Source: Burkholderia sp. H160
GTDB taxonomy: Bacteria; Pseudomonadota; Gammaproteobacteria; Burkholderiales; Burkholderiaceae
DNA length: 49,229 nucleotides
NCBI GenBank assembly: GCA_000173575.1
Contig: ABYL01000043.1
Coordinates: 1-49,229, forward strand
Direction: 5' to 3'
The translations under genes and the position numbers were made by a program. Positions 20,506 to 30,927 of the stretch are shown piece by piece. A model generated the notes under the pieces. That model was given only the letters and a program-made list of their open reading frames with translations. It did no database searches and was not told the DNA's origin. Within the stretch, counting starts at the first letter, position 1. Every line of letters begins with the position of its first letter.

Positions 20506-21715
20506 ATGAGTGACGCAAACCACAGTGGTATTCACGCCGATCCGATCGTGATCGTCAGCGCAGCGCGCACGCCGATGGCCGGTTTTCAGGGCGACTTCGC
20601 GTCGCTGACCGCGCCGCAGCTCGGCGCGGTCGTGATCGGCGGCGGCCGTCAAGCGCGCGGGACTCAAGCCCGAGCAGATCGACGAAGCGGTGATGGGCTG
20701 CGTGCTGCCCGCCGGCCTTGGCCAGGCGCCCGCGCGGCAGGCCGCGCTCGGCGCGGGTCTGCCGCTCGCCACCGGCTGCACGACAGTGAACAAGATGTGC
20801 GGCTCCGGCATGCGCGCGGCGATGTTCGCGCACGACATGCTGGCCGCGGGCTCGCTCGACGTGATCGTCGCGGGCGGCATGGAGAGCATGACGAACGCAC
20901 CGTATCTCTTGCCGAAAGCGCGCGGCGGCATGCGCATGGGCCACGGCCAGGTGCTCGACCACATGTTCTACGACGGCCTCGAAGACGCCTACGACAAAGG
21001 CCGTCTGATGGGCACGTTCGCCGAGGAATGCGCGGCCTCGTTCGACTTCACGCGCGAGGCGCAGGACGCCTTCGCGGTCGAGTCGCTGAACCGCGCGAAG
21101 CGCGCGAACGAGGACGGCTCGTTCGCCTGGGAAATCGTGCCGGTCACGGTAGCGGCCCGCAAAGGCGACGTCACGATCGCGCGCGACGAGCAGCCCTTCA
21201 AGGCCAACCTCGACAAGATCCCCACGCTGAAGCCCGCGTTCAGCAAGACCGGCACCGTGACGGCGGCGAACTCGTCGTCGATCTCGGACGGCGCGGCCGC
21301 GCTCGTGATGATGCGCGAGTCGACCGCGAAACGGCTCGGCGTGACGCCGCTCGCGCGCGTCGTCGGACATTCGACGTTCGCGCAGGAACCCGCGAAGTTC
21401 ACCACCGCGCCGGTCGGCGCGATCCGCAAGCTGCTCGACAAGAACGGCTGGCGCGCCAGCGATGTTGATCTGTATGAGATCAACGAGGCGTTCGCGGTCG
21501 TCACGATGGCCGCGATGAGAGAACACGATTTGCCGCACGACAAGGTCAACGTGAACGGCGGCGCCTGCGCGCTCGGCCATCCGATCGGCGCCTCGGGCGC
21601 GCGCATTGTCGTTACGCTGATCGGCGCGCTCAAGAATCGCGGTCTGAAACGCGGTGTCGCGTCGCTGTGTATCGGCGGCGGCGAGGCAACCGCGATGGGC
21701 ATCGAACTGATCTGA
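20506..21715 (+). pseudogene. Acetyl-CoA acyltransferase (thiolase) with a single-base frameshift
   Basis: This encodes a type II thiolase that condenses or cleaves acyl-CoA at the acetyl-CoA stage of beta-oxidation. It starts at ATG 20506 after AAGGAG (20492-20497), with MSDANHSG and VSAARTPMAGFQGDF in one frame. At about 20640-20642, in GGCGGCGGC, there is one extra G; removing it gives the expected VIGAAVKRAGLKPEQID and joins to the downstream frame, which continues to the stop at 21715. That frame holds the nucleophile Cys in NKMCGSGM, NEAFAVV and the second Cys in GGACALGHPIGASG. Read literally, the first frame yields a 320-residue chimera ending at 21468. All catalytic residues lie after the shift, so the gene is inactive as written unless the extra base is a sequencing error, which is quite possible in a GGC repeat. 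Confidence 0.88.
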
Positions 21716-21744
21716 CGCATCCCCAAAAACTTTCGAGGAATACG

Positions 21745-22422
21745 ATGAAAACAGTGTTGATTGTCGGTGCGTCGCGCGGCATCGGCCAGGAATTCGTACG
21801 GCAGTACCGGAAGAGCGGCTGGCGCGTGCTCGCGACCGCGCGCGACGGCGCCGCGCTCGACGCGCTCAACGAACTCGGCGCCGAAACCTTCGCGCTCGAC
21901 GTCACCGCGCCCGAAGAAATCGCGGCGTTCGGCTGGAAGCTCGACGGCGAACGGATCGATGCGGCAATCCTGGTGTCGGGCGTGTACGGCCCGCGCACCG
22001 ACGGCATCGAGACGATCACCGCCGAGGACTTCGATCACGTGATGCACACCAACGTACGCGGCCCGATGCAGTTGCTGCCGATCCTGCTGCCGCTCGTCGA
22101 GGCAACGGACGGGGTGCTCGCGGTGATTTCGAGCAACATGGGCAGCATCGCGAATGCAAACGGCACGACCGGCTGGCTGTATCGCGTGAGCAAGGCGGCA
22201 TTGAACGACGTGCTGAAGCTCGCGTCGCTCGACGCGCAACGCGCGACCTGCGTCTCGCTGCATCCGGGCTGGGTGCGCACCGACATGGGTGGCGCGCAGG
22301 CTGCGCTCGACCCCGCGCGCAGCGTCGCCGGCATGCGCGAGGTGCTGGCGCAGGCGGCGGCATCGCGCGACGCGTTCCACGGCCGCTTCATTCAGCACGA
22401 CGGCACGCAGCTCGACTGGTGA
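21745..22422 (+). CDS. SDR family oxidoreductase
   Basis: This 225-residue short-chain dehydrogenase has the dinucleotide-binding motif VGASRGIGQEF at residues 6-16 and a catalytic YRVSKAALND segment. The N-terminus and length resemble the C-factor/CsgA-like SDR group. The start at 21745 is preceded by GAGGAA (21735-21740). It lies 29 bases after the thiolase and 12 bases before an acyl-CoA dehydrogenase, so all three are probably one operon. The likely role is a 3-hydroxyacyl or carbonyl reductase step, from context only. Confidence 0.88.
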   Translation: MKTVLIVGASRGIGQEFVRQYRKSGWRVLATARDGAALDALNELGAETFALDVTAPEEIAAFGWKLDGERIDAAILVSGVYGPRTDGIETITAEDFDHVMHTNVRGPMQLLPILLPLVEATDGVLAVISSNMGSIANANGTTGWLYRVSKAALNDVLKLASLDAQRATCVSLHPGWVRTDMGGAQAALDPARSVAGMREVLAQAAASRDAFHGRFIQHDGTQLDW

Positions 22423-22434
22423 GGAAAAACACTC

Positions 22435-23565
22435 ATGGTGCTTGATCAGGATCACCTGATGGTGCGCGACGCGCTGCGCACCTTCGTGCGCGAAGCGATC
22501 ACGCCGTACGCGGCGCAGTGGGACCGCGAGCGCACCTTTCCACGCGACGTGCACCGGCAACTCGCCGAGCTCGGTGCCTATGGCGTACTGGTGCCCGAAG
22601 CGTATGGCGGCGCCGGCATGGACGCGCTCGCGCTCGCGCTGATCCTAGAAGAAATCGCGGCCGGCGACGGCGGCACATCGACTGCGATCTCGGTGAACAA
22701 CTGCCCGGTGTGCAGCATCCTGCTGACTTACGGCAACGACGCTCAGAAGCGCGACTGGCTCACGCCGCTCGCGCGCGGCGAGATGCTCGGCGCGTTCTGC
22801 CTGACCGAGCCGCAAGCGGGCTCGGATGCATCGGCGCTGCGCACCACTGCAACGCGCGACGGCGACGCGTACGTGCTGAACGGCGTCAAGCAGTTCATCA
22901 CGAGCGGCAAGAACGGCGACGTCGCAATCGTCATGGCCGTCACCGACAAGGCCGCCGGCAAGCGCGGCATCAGCGCGTTCATCGTGCCGACCGCGACGCC
23001 GGGCTACGTGGTCGCGCGCGTCGAGGACAAACTCGGTCAGCATTCGTCGGACACCGCGCAGATCGTGTTCGAGGCGTGCCGCGTGCCGGCCGCGAACCTG
23101 ATCGGCGCCGAGGGCGATGGCTACAGGATCGCGCTGTCGGGGCTCGAAGGCGGGCGCATCGGCATCGCCGCGCAAAGCGTCGGCATGGCGCGCGCCGCAT
23201 TCGAAGCCGCGTTGAGTTACGCGAAGGAACGCGAGAGCTTCGGCGCGCCGCTGTTCTCGCACCAGGCGGTGCAGTTCCGTCTTGCCGAGATGGCGACGCA
23301 GCTCGAAGCCGCACGTCAATTGATCTGGCACGCGGCTTCGCTGAAGGACGCGGGCCTGCCGTGTCTGACCGAAGCCGCGATGGCGAAGCTGTTCGCCTCC
23401 GAAGCGGCTGAGCGCATCTGCTCGGCCGCCTTGCAGATTCACGGCGGCTACGGGTATCTGAGCGACTTCCCGGTCGAGCGGATTTACCGCGACGTGCGCG
23501 TGTGCCAGATCTACGAAGGCACGAGCGACATCCAGAAGATCCTGATCGCTCGCGCACTCAACTGA
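22435..23565 (+). CDS. Acyl-CoA dehydrogenase
   Basis: This 376-residue FAD enzyme introduces the alpha-beta double bond into acyl-CoA, passing electrons to ETF. The acyl-CoA dehydrogenase N-terminal, middle and C-terminal domains are in order. The FAD/substrate loop FCLTEPQAGSDASAL is near residue 121, the LSGLEGGRIGIAAQSVGMAR helix near 235, and the catalytic glutamate is in VCQIYEGTSDIQKILIAR near 365, the position used in short-chain and medium-chain enzymes. GC and codon use match the neighbours. It is 12 bases from the SDR gene. Chain-length preference is not evident from the sequence alone. Confidence 0.93.
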   Translation: MVLDQDHLMVRDALRTFVREAITPYAAQWDRERTFPRDVHRQLAELGAYGVLVPEAYGGAGMDALALALILEEIAAGDGGTSTAISVNNCPVCSILLTYGNDAQKRDWLTPLARGEMLGAFCLTEPQAGSDASALRTTATRDGDAYVLNGVKQFITSGKNGDVAIVMAVTDKAAGKRGISAFIVPTATPGYVVARVEDKLGQHSSDTAQIVFEACRVPAANLIGAEGDGYRIALSGLEGGRIGIAAQSVGMARAAFEAALSYAKERESFGAPLFSHQAVQFRLAEMATQLEAARQLIWHAASLKDAGLPCLTEAAMAKLFASEAAERICSAALQIHGGYGYLSDFPVERIYRDVRVCQIYEGTSDIQKILIARALN

Positions 23566-23572
23566 AATTTCC

Positions 23573-24028
23573 ATGAACAAGCCATTGTTGTCAGTGCAAA
23601 GACCTGTCAACTGCCCGTGCGGCGGCGCCACGCCCGACGCACGCGCGGGCGCCGCCATCAAAGCGCCGCGTTTTGCGCAATGCTGCGGCCGTTATATCGA
23701 TGGCGGCGAAGCGGCGCCGCGCGCGCTCGAGCTGATGCGCTCGCGCTATAGCGCGTACGTGCTCGGCGCAACCGACTACCTGCGCGCGACGTGGGACGCC
23801 CACACCTGCCCTGCCGATCTCGACGCCGACCCGGCCGCGCCCGGCGCACCGCGTTGGCTCGGACTACAGATCAAAGCGTTCGCCGAAAGCGATACGGATC
23901 ACGCGACCGTCGAATTCATCGCCCGCTACAAAGTGGGGGGACGTGCGCATCGGTTGCATGAATTGAGCCGTTTCTTACGCGGCGAGGATGGCCGTTGGCG
24001 TTATGTCGATGGCGACGTCAACGAGTAA
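23573..24028 (+). CDS. YchJ family protein
   Basis: This 151-residue protein belongs to the YchJ (UPF0225) family, of unknown function. The N-terminal zinc-binding CPCGG motif and the FAQCCGRYIDGG segment carry the four conserved cysteines. The core LMRSRYSAYVLGATDYLRATW and the NTF2-like C-terminal part (VEFIARYKVGG, HELSRFLRGEDGRWRYVDG) are typical. It follows the acyl-CoA dehydrogenase by only 7 bases and ends the gene set, with a terminator 86 bases later. It may simply ride in this operon. Confidence 0.9.
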   Translation: MNKPLLSVQRPVNCPCGGATPDARAGAAIKAPRFAQCCGRYIDGGEAAPRALELMRSRYSAYVLGATDYLRATWDAHTCPADLDADPAAPGAPRWLGLQIKAFAESDTDHATVEFIARYKVGGRAHRLHELSRFLRGEDGRWRYVDGDVNE

Positions 24029-24651
24029 GTGACGAGCAACCGGCGATTAAGTAGTCGTTGCATTACGCATCGAGACTTTCTCGCGTCATTCGCCACCTCA
24101 TAACGAGATTCATAAAGGGCCCTTGTACAGGGCCCTTTTTTGCGTCTTCTCACGCGGGCGTTTTTTGTTGGCCTCGCACCACAGCACTTACACGACCTTT
24201 ACTCGCCGCTACCCGCCACACGTCTGCAGCCTTTGCCCCGCAAGGCTTTGAAGCCTTGTCGGCACAGGCAGCAATTTTTTCGTCGCGGGTTCTCCTTGAT
24301 TGCACAAAACAAAATTGTCATGCGAGGATGAGCCCGTACTTCATGACGTCACATTGCGAGGGCAGGTCATACCGGCTCCGCAAGGTGCGCAGGAAGCCTG
24401 ACCGGCCGCTGATCGAATGCGGACCGCGCGGGCTCCAGCAGTATCAGGTGACGGTCATCCTCGGCGCGTGGGGTCGCGTCGGCCGTTGGGTTCATCCCGT
24501 GCGATCTCGATTGTCGTGCGTGCGCATCCCGCGCAACGCACGCAAGTGAGTCTGTTTGTGTCGAAAACGCGAACGAAAGCTGAACGTCAGCAGCGTTTTT
24601 CGCAACCGGACAGCACGGAGTTCAGGACAGGTCTTTCAGGCAGGTGTGTCA
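24029..24651. other. Intergenic region between YchJ and the exported hydrolase
   Basis: This 623-base gap begins with the YchJ terminator (24114-24141). A perfect 8-bp palindromic stem, CAAGGCTT-TG-AAGCCTTG at 24241-24258, lies in the middle without a T-run. A 163-codon open frame at 24058-24549 crosses the terminator and shows no recognisable protein character, so I do not call it. No RNA gene is recognised. Confidence 0.4.
24114..24141 (+). terminator. Rho-independent terminator after YchJ
   Basis: AAAGGGCCCT and AGGGCCCTTT form a 10-bp stem with a five-base loop followed by a T-run. Confidence 0.92.
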
Positions 24652-25959
24652 ATGGTGTTGAGGAAGGTTCTGACGAAGTGTGCGGCGATCTGCGCCGCGG
24701 CCACGTGTGCTGTCACGATCGCGCACGCCGATCCGCTCGCCTACCCGTCCCTTTCGGCACAGAACGCGACGCCGCTCAGCGACACCCAGGGACCGCTGTC
24801 GCGCGCCCGCGTGCCGCGTATTGCGCTCGACGATGACGCTTATCTGCCCACCGCGCACCTGAACCAAAAGATCATCCGCGTGCCGGTCGACGCTGCCGGC
24901 ACGGTCACGCTCGAAACCACGATCTACAAGCCGGACGGTCCCGGCCCGTTCCCGATGATCGTGTTCAACCACGGCAAGATCCCGGGCGACCCGCGCACGC
25001 AGGAACGCAGCGACCCGCTGCCGTTCGCGCGCGAATTCGTGCGCCGCGGCTACGTGGTCGTCGCGCCGAACCGCCAGGGCTTCGGCCACTCCGACGGCGT
25101 GTATGAGCAGGACGGCTGCGACGTCGAACGTAATGGCATCGGCCAGGCCGGCGACGTCGCCGCGACGATCGATTACATGTCGAAGCAACCTTATGTCGAC
25201 GCGACGCACATCGCGGTGGCCGGCACCTCGCATGGCGGTCTCGCGACGATCGCGTACGGCACCGAAGCGGCGCCCGGCGTGCGCGCACTGATCAATTTCT
25301 CGGGCGGCCTGCGCCAGGATGCCTGCGAGGACTGGCAAGGCAACCTGACGCGCGCATTCGGCACGTACGGCGAGAAGACCAAGGTGCCGTCGCTGTGGCT
25401 GTATGGCGATAACGATTCTGTGTGGAACGCGCCGCTCGTCGCGAACATGTACACCGCGTATGGCTCGCATGGCGCGAGCGTGAAGATGGTCGACTTCGGC
25501 AACTACAAGAACGACGCGCATCGGCTGGTCGGCGACCGCGACGGCGTGCACGTGTGGTGGCCGGCCGTCGAAGCGTTCCTCGCGCGCGCCGGCATGCCGA
25601 CGGCCGTGCAGTATCACGTCGCCGATCCGGCTGCGCCGAAGGCGACCGGCTTCGCCGCGCTCGACGCGGTCGACGCTGTTCCGTACCTCGACAACGAAGG
25701 CCGCAACGGCTATCGCAACTTCCTGCATCAGTATCCGAGCCGCGCGTTCGCGGTGTCGGATTCGGGCGCGTGGTCGTGGGCCGAGGGCGGCGACGATCCG
25801 ATGTCAGTGGCGGTGGCGAATTGCCAGAAGCAGAGTTCCGATCCGTGCCGGCTGTATGCGGTCGATAACGCGGTCGTGTGGGGCAACCAGAACTCGCAGA
25901 CGGCGGATGCGGGTGGTGCCGATGCCAATGGTCGGCGCGCGATTGCGAGCCGGGAGTGA
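24652..25959 (+). CDS. Exported alpha/beta hydrolase (dienelactone-hydrolase-like)
   Basis: This 435-residue protein has a signal peptide ending near TCAVTIAHA, so it acts in the periplasm or outside. The central alpha/beta hydrolase domain (about 70-310) has the nucleophile elbow VAGTSHGGLATI (G-x-S-x-G) and a candidate acid in LYGDNDSVW, with the His in KNDAHRLVGD. A C-terminal domain of about 100 residues follows (AFAVSDSGAWSWAEGGDDP, CRLYAVDNAVVWG); it has a repeated-cysteine, DUF4189-like flavour that I cannot name with confidence. The ATG at 24652 puts the signal peptide at the N-terminus; the frame runs open to 24556. The substrate is unknown. It stands alone, with its own terminator. 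Confidence 0.85.
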   Translation: MVLRKVLTKCAAICAAATCAVTIAHADPLAYPSLSAQNATPLSDTQGPLSRARVPRIALDDDAYLPTAHLNQKIIRVPVDAAGTVTLETTIYKPDGPGPFPMIVFNHGKIPGDPRTQERSDPLPFAREFVRRGYVVVAPNRQGFGHSDGVYEQDGCDVERNGIGQAGDVAATIDYMSKQPYVDATHIAVAGTSHGGLATIAYGTEAAPGVRALINFSGGLRQDACEDWQGNLTRAFGTYGEKTKVPSLWLYGDNDSVWNAPLVANMYTAYGSHGASVKMVDFGNYKNDAHRLVGDRDGVHVWWPAVEAFLARAGMPTAVQYHVADPAAPKATGFAALDAVDAVPYLDNEGRNGYRNFLHQYPSRAFAVSDSGAWSWAEGGDDPMSVAVANCQKQSSDPCRLYAVDNAVVWGNQNSQTADAGGADANGRRAIASRE

Positions 25960-26407
25960 GGTACGAGTAACGTCTCGATTGAAGTCTGGTTCTGGCGCGT
26001 TGAAGGCCTGCTAACTTAGCAGGCCTTTTTGCTTTTTAGGTCGCCTTTGCGCCATCACGGCAGCGTGCGTTCGCGCCACGCGTCCGCAAAAACGCCTCCT
26101 CGCCACAAATTCTCTCCAGTAATAGCCCATTACTTTGACGTCGCTATCTCCGTCGATTAGCGAGCTTCGATGCCGAAGTCGAACGAGCCGCATCGAACAG
26201 CGCCAAACCTCGACGCCGCCGCGAAAAACACGCGTCTCGCCCCTGATGCGCACGACGAAATAAACCGCTAATCTCGACCCCGCGCACTCGCCGAGGCTCG
26301 TTTTCCGCGACCAGAAAAGTCTGCGGAACAGCGAAAAAATCCCTGGCAATAACGGCTCGAGAACACCCCCGCGTGTGCGTGGCGAAAAAGCACCCTGGAG
26401 TACCTCT
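25960..26407. other. Leader region upstream of the biotin operon
   Basis: This 448-base gap contains the hydrolase terminator (26003-26030) and then about 375 bases before bioA. TTGACG at 26135-26140 is the best -35 candidate, with TAGCGA at 26158-26163 (17-base spacing) as a weak -10. I saw no clear BirA-type or BioR-type inverted repeat. Confidence 0.35.
26003..26030 (+). terminator. Rho-independent terminator after exported hydrolase
   Basis: AAGGCCTGCT and AGCAGGCCTT form a long perfect stem with a short AACTT-type loop, followed by TTTTT and a second T-run. Confidence 0.92.
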
Positions 26408-27768
26408 TTGGAAAAGTCAGCAGTCCCCCCGGTCGCCCCTGAAGATTGGGTCGCCCGCAGTCTGCGCGCGGTCTGGCATCCGTGCACGCAGATGAAACAC
26501 CACGAACGCCTGCCGCTGATCCCCGTCGCGCGCGGTCAAGGCGCATGGTTGTACGATCGCGCCGGTCATCGCTATCTCGACGCGATCAGCTCGTGGTGGG
26601 TCAATCTGTTCGGTCACGCGAACCCGCGCATCAACGCGGCGCTGAAAGATCAGCTCGATACCCTCGAACACGCGATGCTCGCCGGCTGCACGCACGAGCC
26701 CGCCGTCGAACTCGCGGAACGTCTGTCCGCATTGACCGGCAACACGCTCGGCCACGCGTTCTTCGCCTCTGATGGCGCGTCGGCGGTCGAGATCGCGTTG
26801 AAGATGAGCTTTCACAGCTGGCGCAACCGGGGCTACGCCGACAAGCAGGAATTCGTCTGCATCGCCAACAGCTACCACGGCGAGACCATCGGCGCGCTCG
26901 GCGTGACCGACGTCGCGCTATTCAAGGACGCGTACGATCCGCTGATTCGTCACGCGCACGTCGTCGCTTCGCCCGATGCGCGGCTCGCGCAAGCGGGCGA
27001 GTCTGCCGCCGACGTCGCGCGCCGCGCGCTCGACAATGTGCGCGCGCTGTTCGATGCGCGCGCGAACCGCATCGCCGCACTGATCATCGAGCCGCTCGTG
27101 CAATGCGCGGCCGGCATGGCGATGCACGACGCGTCGTACGTCGCGGGATTGCGCGCGCTGTGCGACCAGTACGGCGTGCATCTGATCGCCGACGAAATCG
27201 CGGTCGGCTGCGGCCGCACCGGCACCTTCTTCGCGTGCGAACAGGCTGGCGTGTGGCCGGACTTCCTGTGCCTGTCGAAAGGCATCAGCGGCGGCTATCT
27301 GCCGCTGTCGATCGTGCTGTCGCGCGACGAAATCTTCGCGGCGTTCTATCACGACGACACCGCGCGCGGCTTTCTGCACTCGCACTCCTACACCGGCAAT
27401 CCGCTCGCATGCCGAGCCGCGCTCGCGACGCTCGATCTGTTCGCGAGCGACGACGTGCTCACCGCCAACGCACGCAAATCGGCGACGCTCAAGGCCGCAC
27501 TCGCGCCGCTCGCCGGGCACGCGCAGGTACGCAATCTACGTCAGCGCGGCACGATCTTCGCCTTCGACGCGATGATCGACGATCCTCTGCAAGCCAAAAC
27601 ATTCTCGCGCCGCTTCTTCGAAAACGCGCTGCAGCGCGAGCTCTTGCTGCGCCCGATCGGCACCACCGTATATCTGATGCCGCCGTATATCCTCGACGAC
27701 GAAGAGCTCGCACTGCTCGCCGCGCGCACGCGCGCCACCTTCGACGCCACGCTCGCGGAGGCCCGCTG

Positions 27769-27769
<1 letters not shown>
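26408..27769 (+). CDS. bioA: Adenosylmethionine--8-amino-7-oxononanoate transaminase
   Basis: BioA transfers an amino group from S-adenosylmethionine to 8-amino-7-oxononanoate (KAPA), giving diaminopelargonate in biotin synthesis. It is a class III PLP aminotransferase of about 453 residues. Signatures are [19 protein letters not shown] near residue 21, [32 protein letters not shown] and the PLP lysine in [14 protein letters not shown]. The start is probably TTG at 26408, because GGAG lies at 26397-26400, seven bases away; a GTG at 26375 is an alternative that would place that site inside the gene. The stop overlaps the bioF start by one base (TGATG), coupling translation. Confidence 0.95.
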
Positions 27770-28949
<1,180 letters not shown>

Positions 28950-28953
<4 letters not shown>

Positions 28954-29690
28954 GTCACATGAAGAACGATGACGGCGCGTTGTCGCTGTTCGTCACCGGC
29001 ACCGATACGGAAATCGGCAAGACCTTCGTGTCATCGGCGCTATTGCGCGGCTTCGTGCGCGAGGGCCTGCAAGCGGCCGCGATGAAGCCGATCGCGGCGG
29101 GCGCGTTCGAAGTGGACGGCGTGCTGCACAACGAGGACGCGGATCAACTCGACGCCGCGTCGAGCGTGCTGCTGCCGCCTGCCGTGCGCACGCCGTATCT
29201 GCTGAAGGAACCGGCCGCGCCGCACATCGCGGCCGCGTTGGAAAACGTCTCGTTCGATCTCGAGCACATCGTCGCGTGCCACAGCCAAGCGCTGAAGCTT
29301 GCCGATGTTGTCGTGGTCGAAGGCGTCGGCGGTTTTCGCGTGCCGTTGACCGCGACGCAGGACACCGCCGATCTCGCCGTCGCGCTGAAGCTGCCGGTCG
29401 TGCTGGTGGTGGGCATGCGGCTCGGCTGCATCAGCCATGCGCTCCTGACCGCCGAAGCGATCGCCGCGCGCGGTCTCACGCTCGCGGGCTGGGTCGCGAA
29501 TCGCATCGACCCGAACATGACGTTCCCCGACGAAAACATCGCGTCGATTCGCGCGCATCTCGCGCAAGCGTACGACGCGCCGCTGCTCGGTATCGTGCCG
29601 CATATCAGTCCGCTGTCGCCGGAGCTCGCGGCCGAACACCTCGACATTCGACTGCTACTGCAAACGCTGCGCCAATTGCGCGCGGCATAG
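28950..29690 (+). CDS. bioD: Dethiobiotin synthase
   Basis: BioD is the ATP-dependent carboxylase that closes the ureido ring of dethiobiotin from diaminopelargonate and CO2. The 246-residue protein has the P-loop [13 protein letters not shown] near residue 15 and [14 protein letters not shown] near 122. The ATG at 28950 overlaps the bioF stop by four bases; an in-frame ATG at 28959 is possible. It is followed by bioB after a 51-base gap. Confidence 0.95.
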
Positions 29691-29741
29691 CGCTGCCCGC
29701 AGCGCCAGACCCCATTTCATCCGTACAAAAGGATCGATCAC

Positions 29742-30806
29742 ATGACACAACTGAACATCGCAGCGGACACCGCCGCCACCGAAGCCAAGCCGCTCGCCCG
29801 CTGGCGCGTCGCCGATATCGTCGCGCTGTACGAGCTGCCGTTCAATGACCTGCTGTTTCGCGCGCAGCAAACGCATCGCGAGCATTTCGACGCGAACGCG
29901 GTGCAACTGTCGACGTTGCTGTCGATCAAGACCGGCGGCTGCGAGGAAGATTGCGCGTACTGTCCGCAGTCGGTGCATCACGACACGGGTCTCGTCGCCG
30001 ACAAGTTGATGGCCGTCGACGACGTGCTCGCCGCCGCACAGGTCGCAAAACAGAACGGCGCGACGCGCTTCTGCATGGGCGCGGCGTGGCGCAATCCGAA
30101 GGACCGTCATCTGGAGCCGATCAAGGACATGATCCGCGGCGTGAAGGCGATGGGCCTCGAAACCTGCGTGACGCTCGGCATGCTCGAAACGCACCAGGCG
30201 CAGGCGCTGCGCGACGCGGGCCTCGACTACTACAACCACAACCTCGATACGTCGCCTGAGTTCTACGGCCAGATCATCTCGACGCGCACGTATCAGGATC
30301 GTCTAGACACGCTCGAGCGCGTGCGCGACGCGGGCATCAACGTGTGCTGCGGCGGCATCGTCGGGATGGGCGAGTCGCGCCGCGAACGCGCGGGGTTGAT
30401 CGCGCAGCTCGCGAACATGGAGCCGTATCCGGAATCGGTGCCGATCAACAATCTGGTGCAGGTGCAAGGCACGCCGCTGACCGGCACCGAAGCGATCGAT
30501 CCGTTCGAGTTCGTCCGCACGATCGCGATTGTGCGCATCACGATGCCGCGCGCGATGGTGCGTCTGTCGGCCGGCCGCGAGCAGATGGACGAGGCATTGC
30601 AGGCGATGTGCTTCCTCGCCGGCGCGAATTCGATTTTCTACGGCGACCAGTTGCTGACCACGAGCAACCCGCAAGCGGAAGCGGACCGCAAGCTGCTCGC
30701 GCGTCTGGGCATTCGCGCTGAGGCCGCGCAGCAGATGCCGGTCGAGCAGAACGGGTGCGAGCAGGGGTGTGCGCATGGGCATGGGGAGCACGGCTCGGCG
30801 AATTGA
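29742..30806 (+). CDS. bioB: Biotin synthase
   Basis: BioB is the radical SAM enzyme that inserts sulfur into dethiobiotin. The 354-residue protein has the cluster motif C-x3-C-x2-C in [15 protein letters not shown] near residue 68, and the [24 protein letters not shown] and [15 protein letters not shown] segments of the family. The second, sacrificed [2Fe-2S] cluster would use cysteines in segments such as ARFCMGAAW and CVTLGM. The C-terminus ends in a His/Cys-rich tail ([15 protein letters not shown]), of unknown purpose but suggestive of metal binding. A strong terminator follows 54 bases after the stop. Confidence 0.96.
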   Translation: MTQLNIAADTAATEAKPLARWRVADIVALYELPFNDLLFRAQQTHREHFDANAVQLSTLLSIKTGGCEEDCAYCPQSVHHDTGLVADKLMAVDDVLAAAQVAKQNGATRFCMGAAWRNPKDRHLEPIKDMIRGVKAMGLETCVTLGMLETHQAQALRDAGLDYYNHNLDTSPEFYGQIISTRTYQDRLDTLERVRDAGINVCCGGIVGMGESRRERAGLIAQLANMEPYPESVPINNLVQVQGTPLTGTEAIDPFEFVRTIAIVRITMPRAMVRLSAGREQMDEALQAMCFLAGANSIFYGDQLLTTSNPQAEADRKLLARLGIRAEAAQQMPVEQNGCEQGCAHGHGEHGSAN

Positions 30807-30860
30807 GTCGCGGAACCGTTACCCTGCCAAGTCGCATGCGCTAAGCGTGTGCGAATAAAG

Positions 30861-30897
30861 AAAGCTGCCTCGCATTTGCGAGGCAGCTTTATCTTTT
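30861..30897. terminator. Bidirectional terminator between bioB and the RBBP9-like gene
   Basis: AAAGCTGCCTCGCA and TGCGAGGCAGCTTT are a perfect 14-bp inverted repeat with a two-base TT centre, flanked by A and T runs. It can end both the biotin operon and the convergent hydrolase gene. Confidence 0.93.
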
Positions 30898-30927
30898 GAC
30901 GCGAAACCCGGCGGCGTCGTCAGGCGC

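Noticed and set aside
24241-24258. Perfect 8-bp hairpin CAAGGCTT-TG-AAGCCTTG as a terminator
   Set aside because: It lacks a T-run on either strand and has no gene ending just before it; recorded only within the intergenic feature.
24058-24549. 163-codon plus-strand frame between YchJ and the exported hydrolase
   Set aside because: It crosses the YchJ terminator hairpin, lacks a clear ribosome site and has no recognisable domain; probably open by chance.
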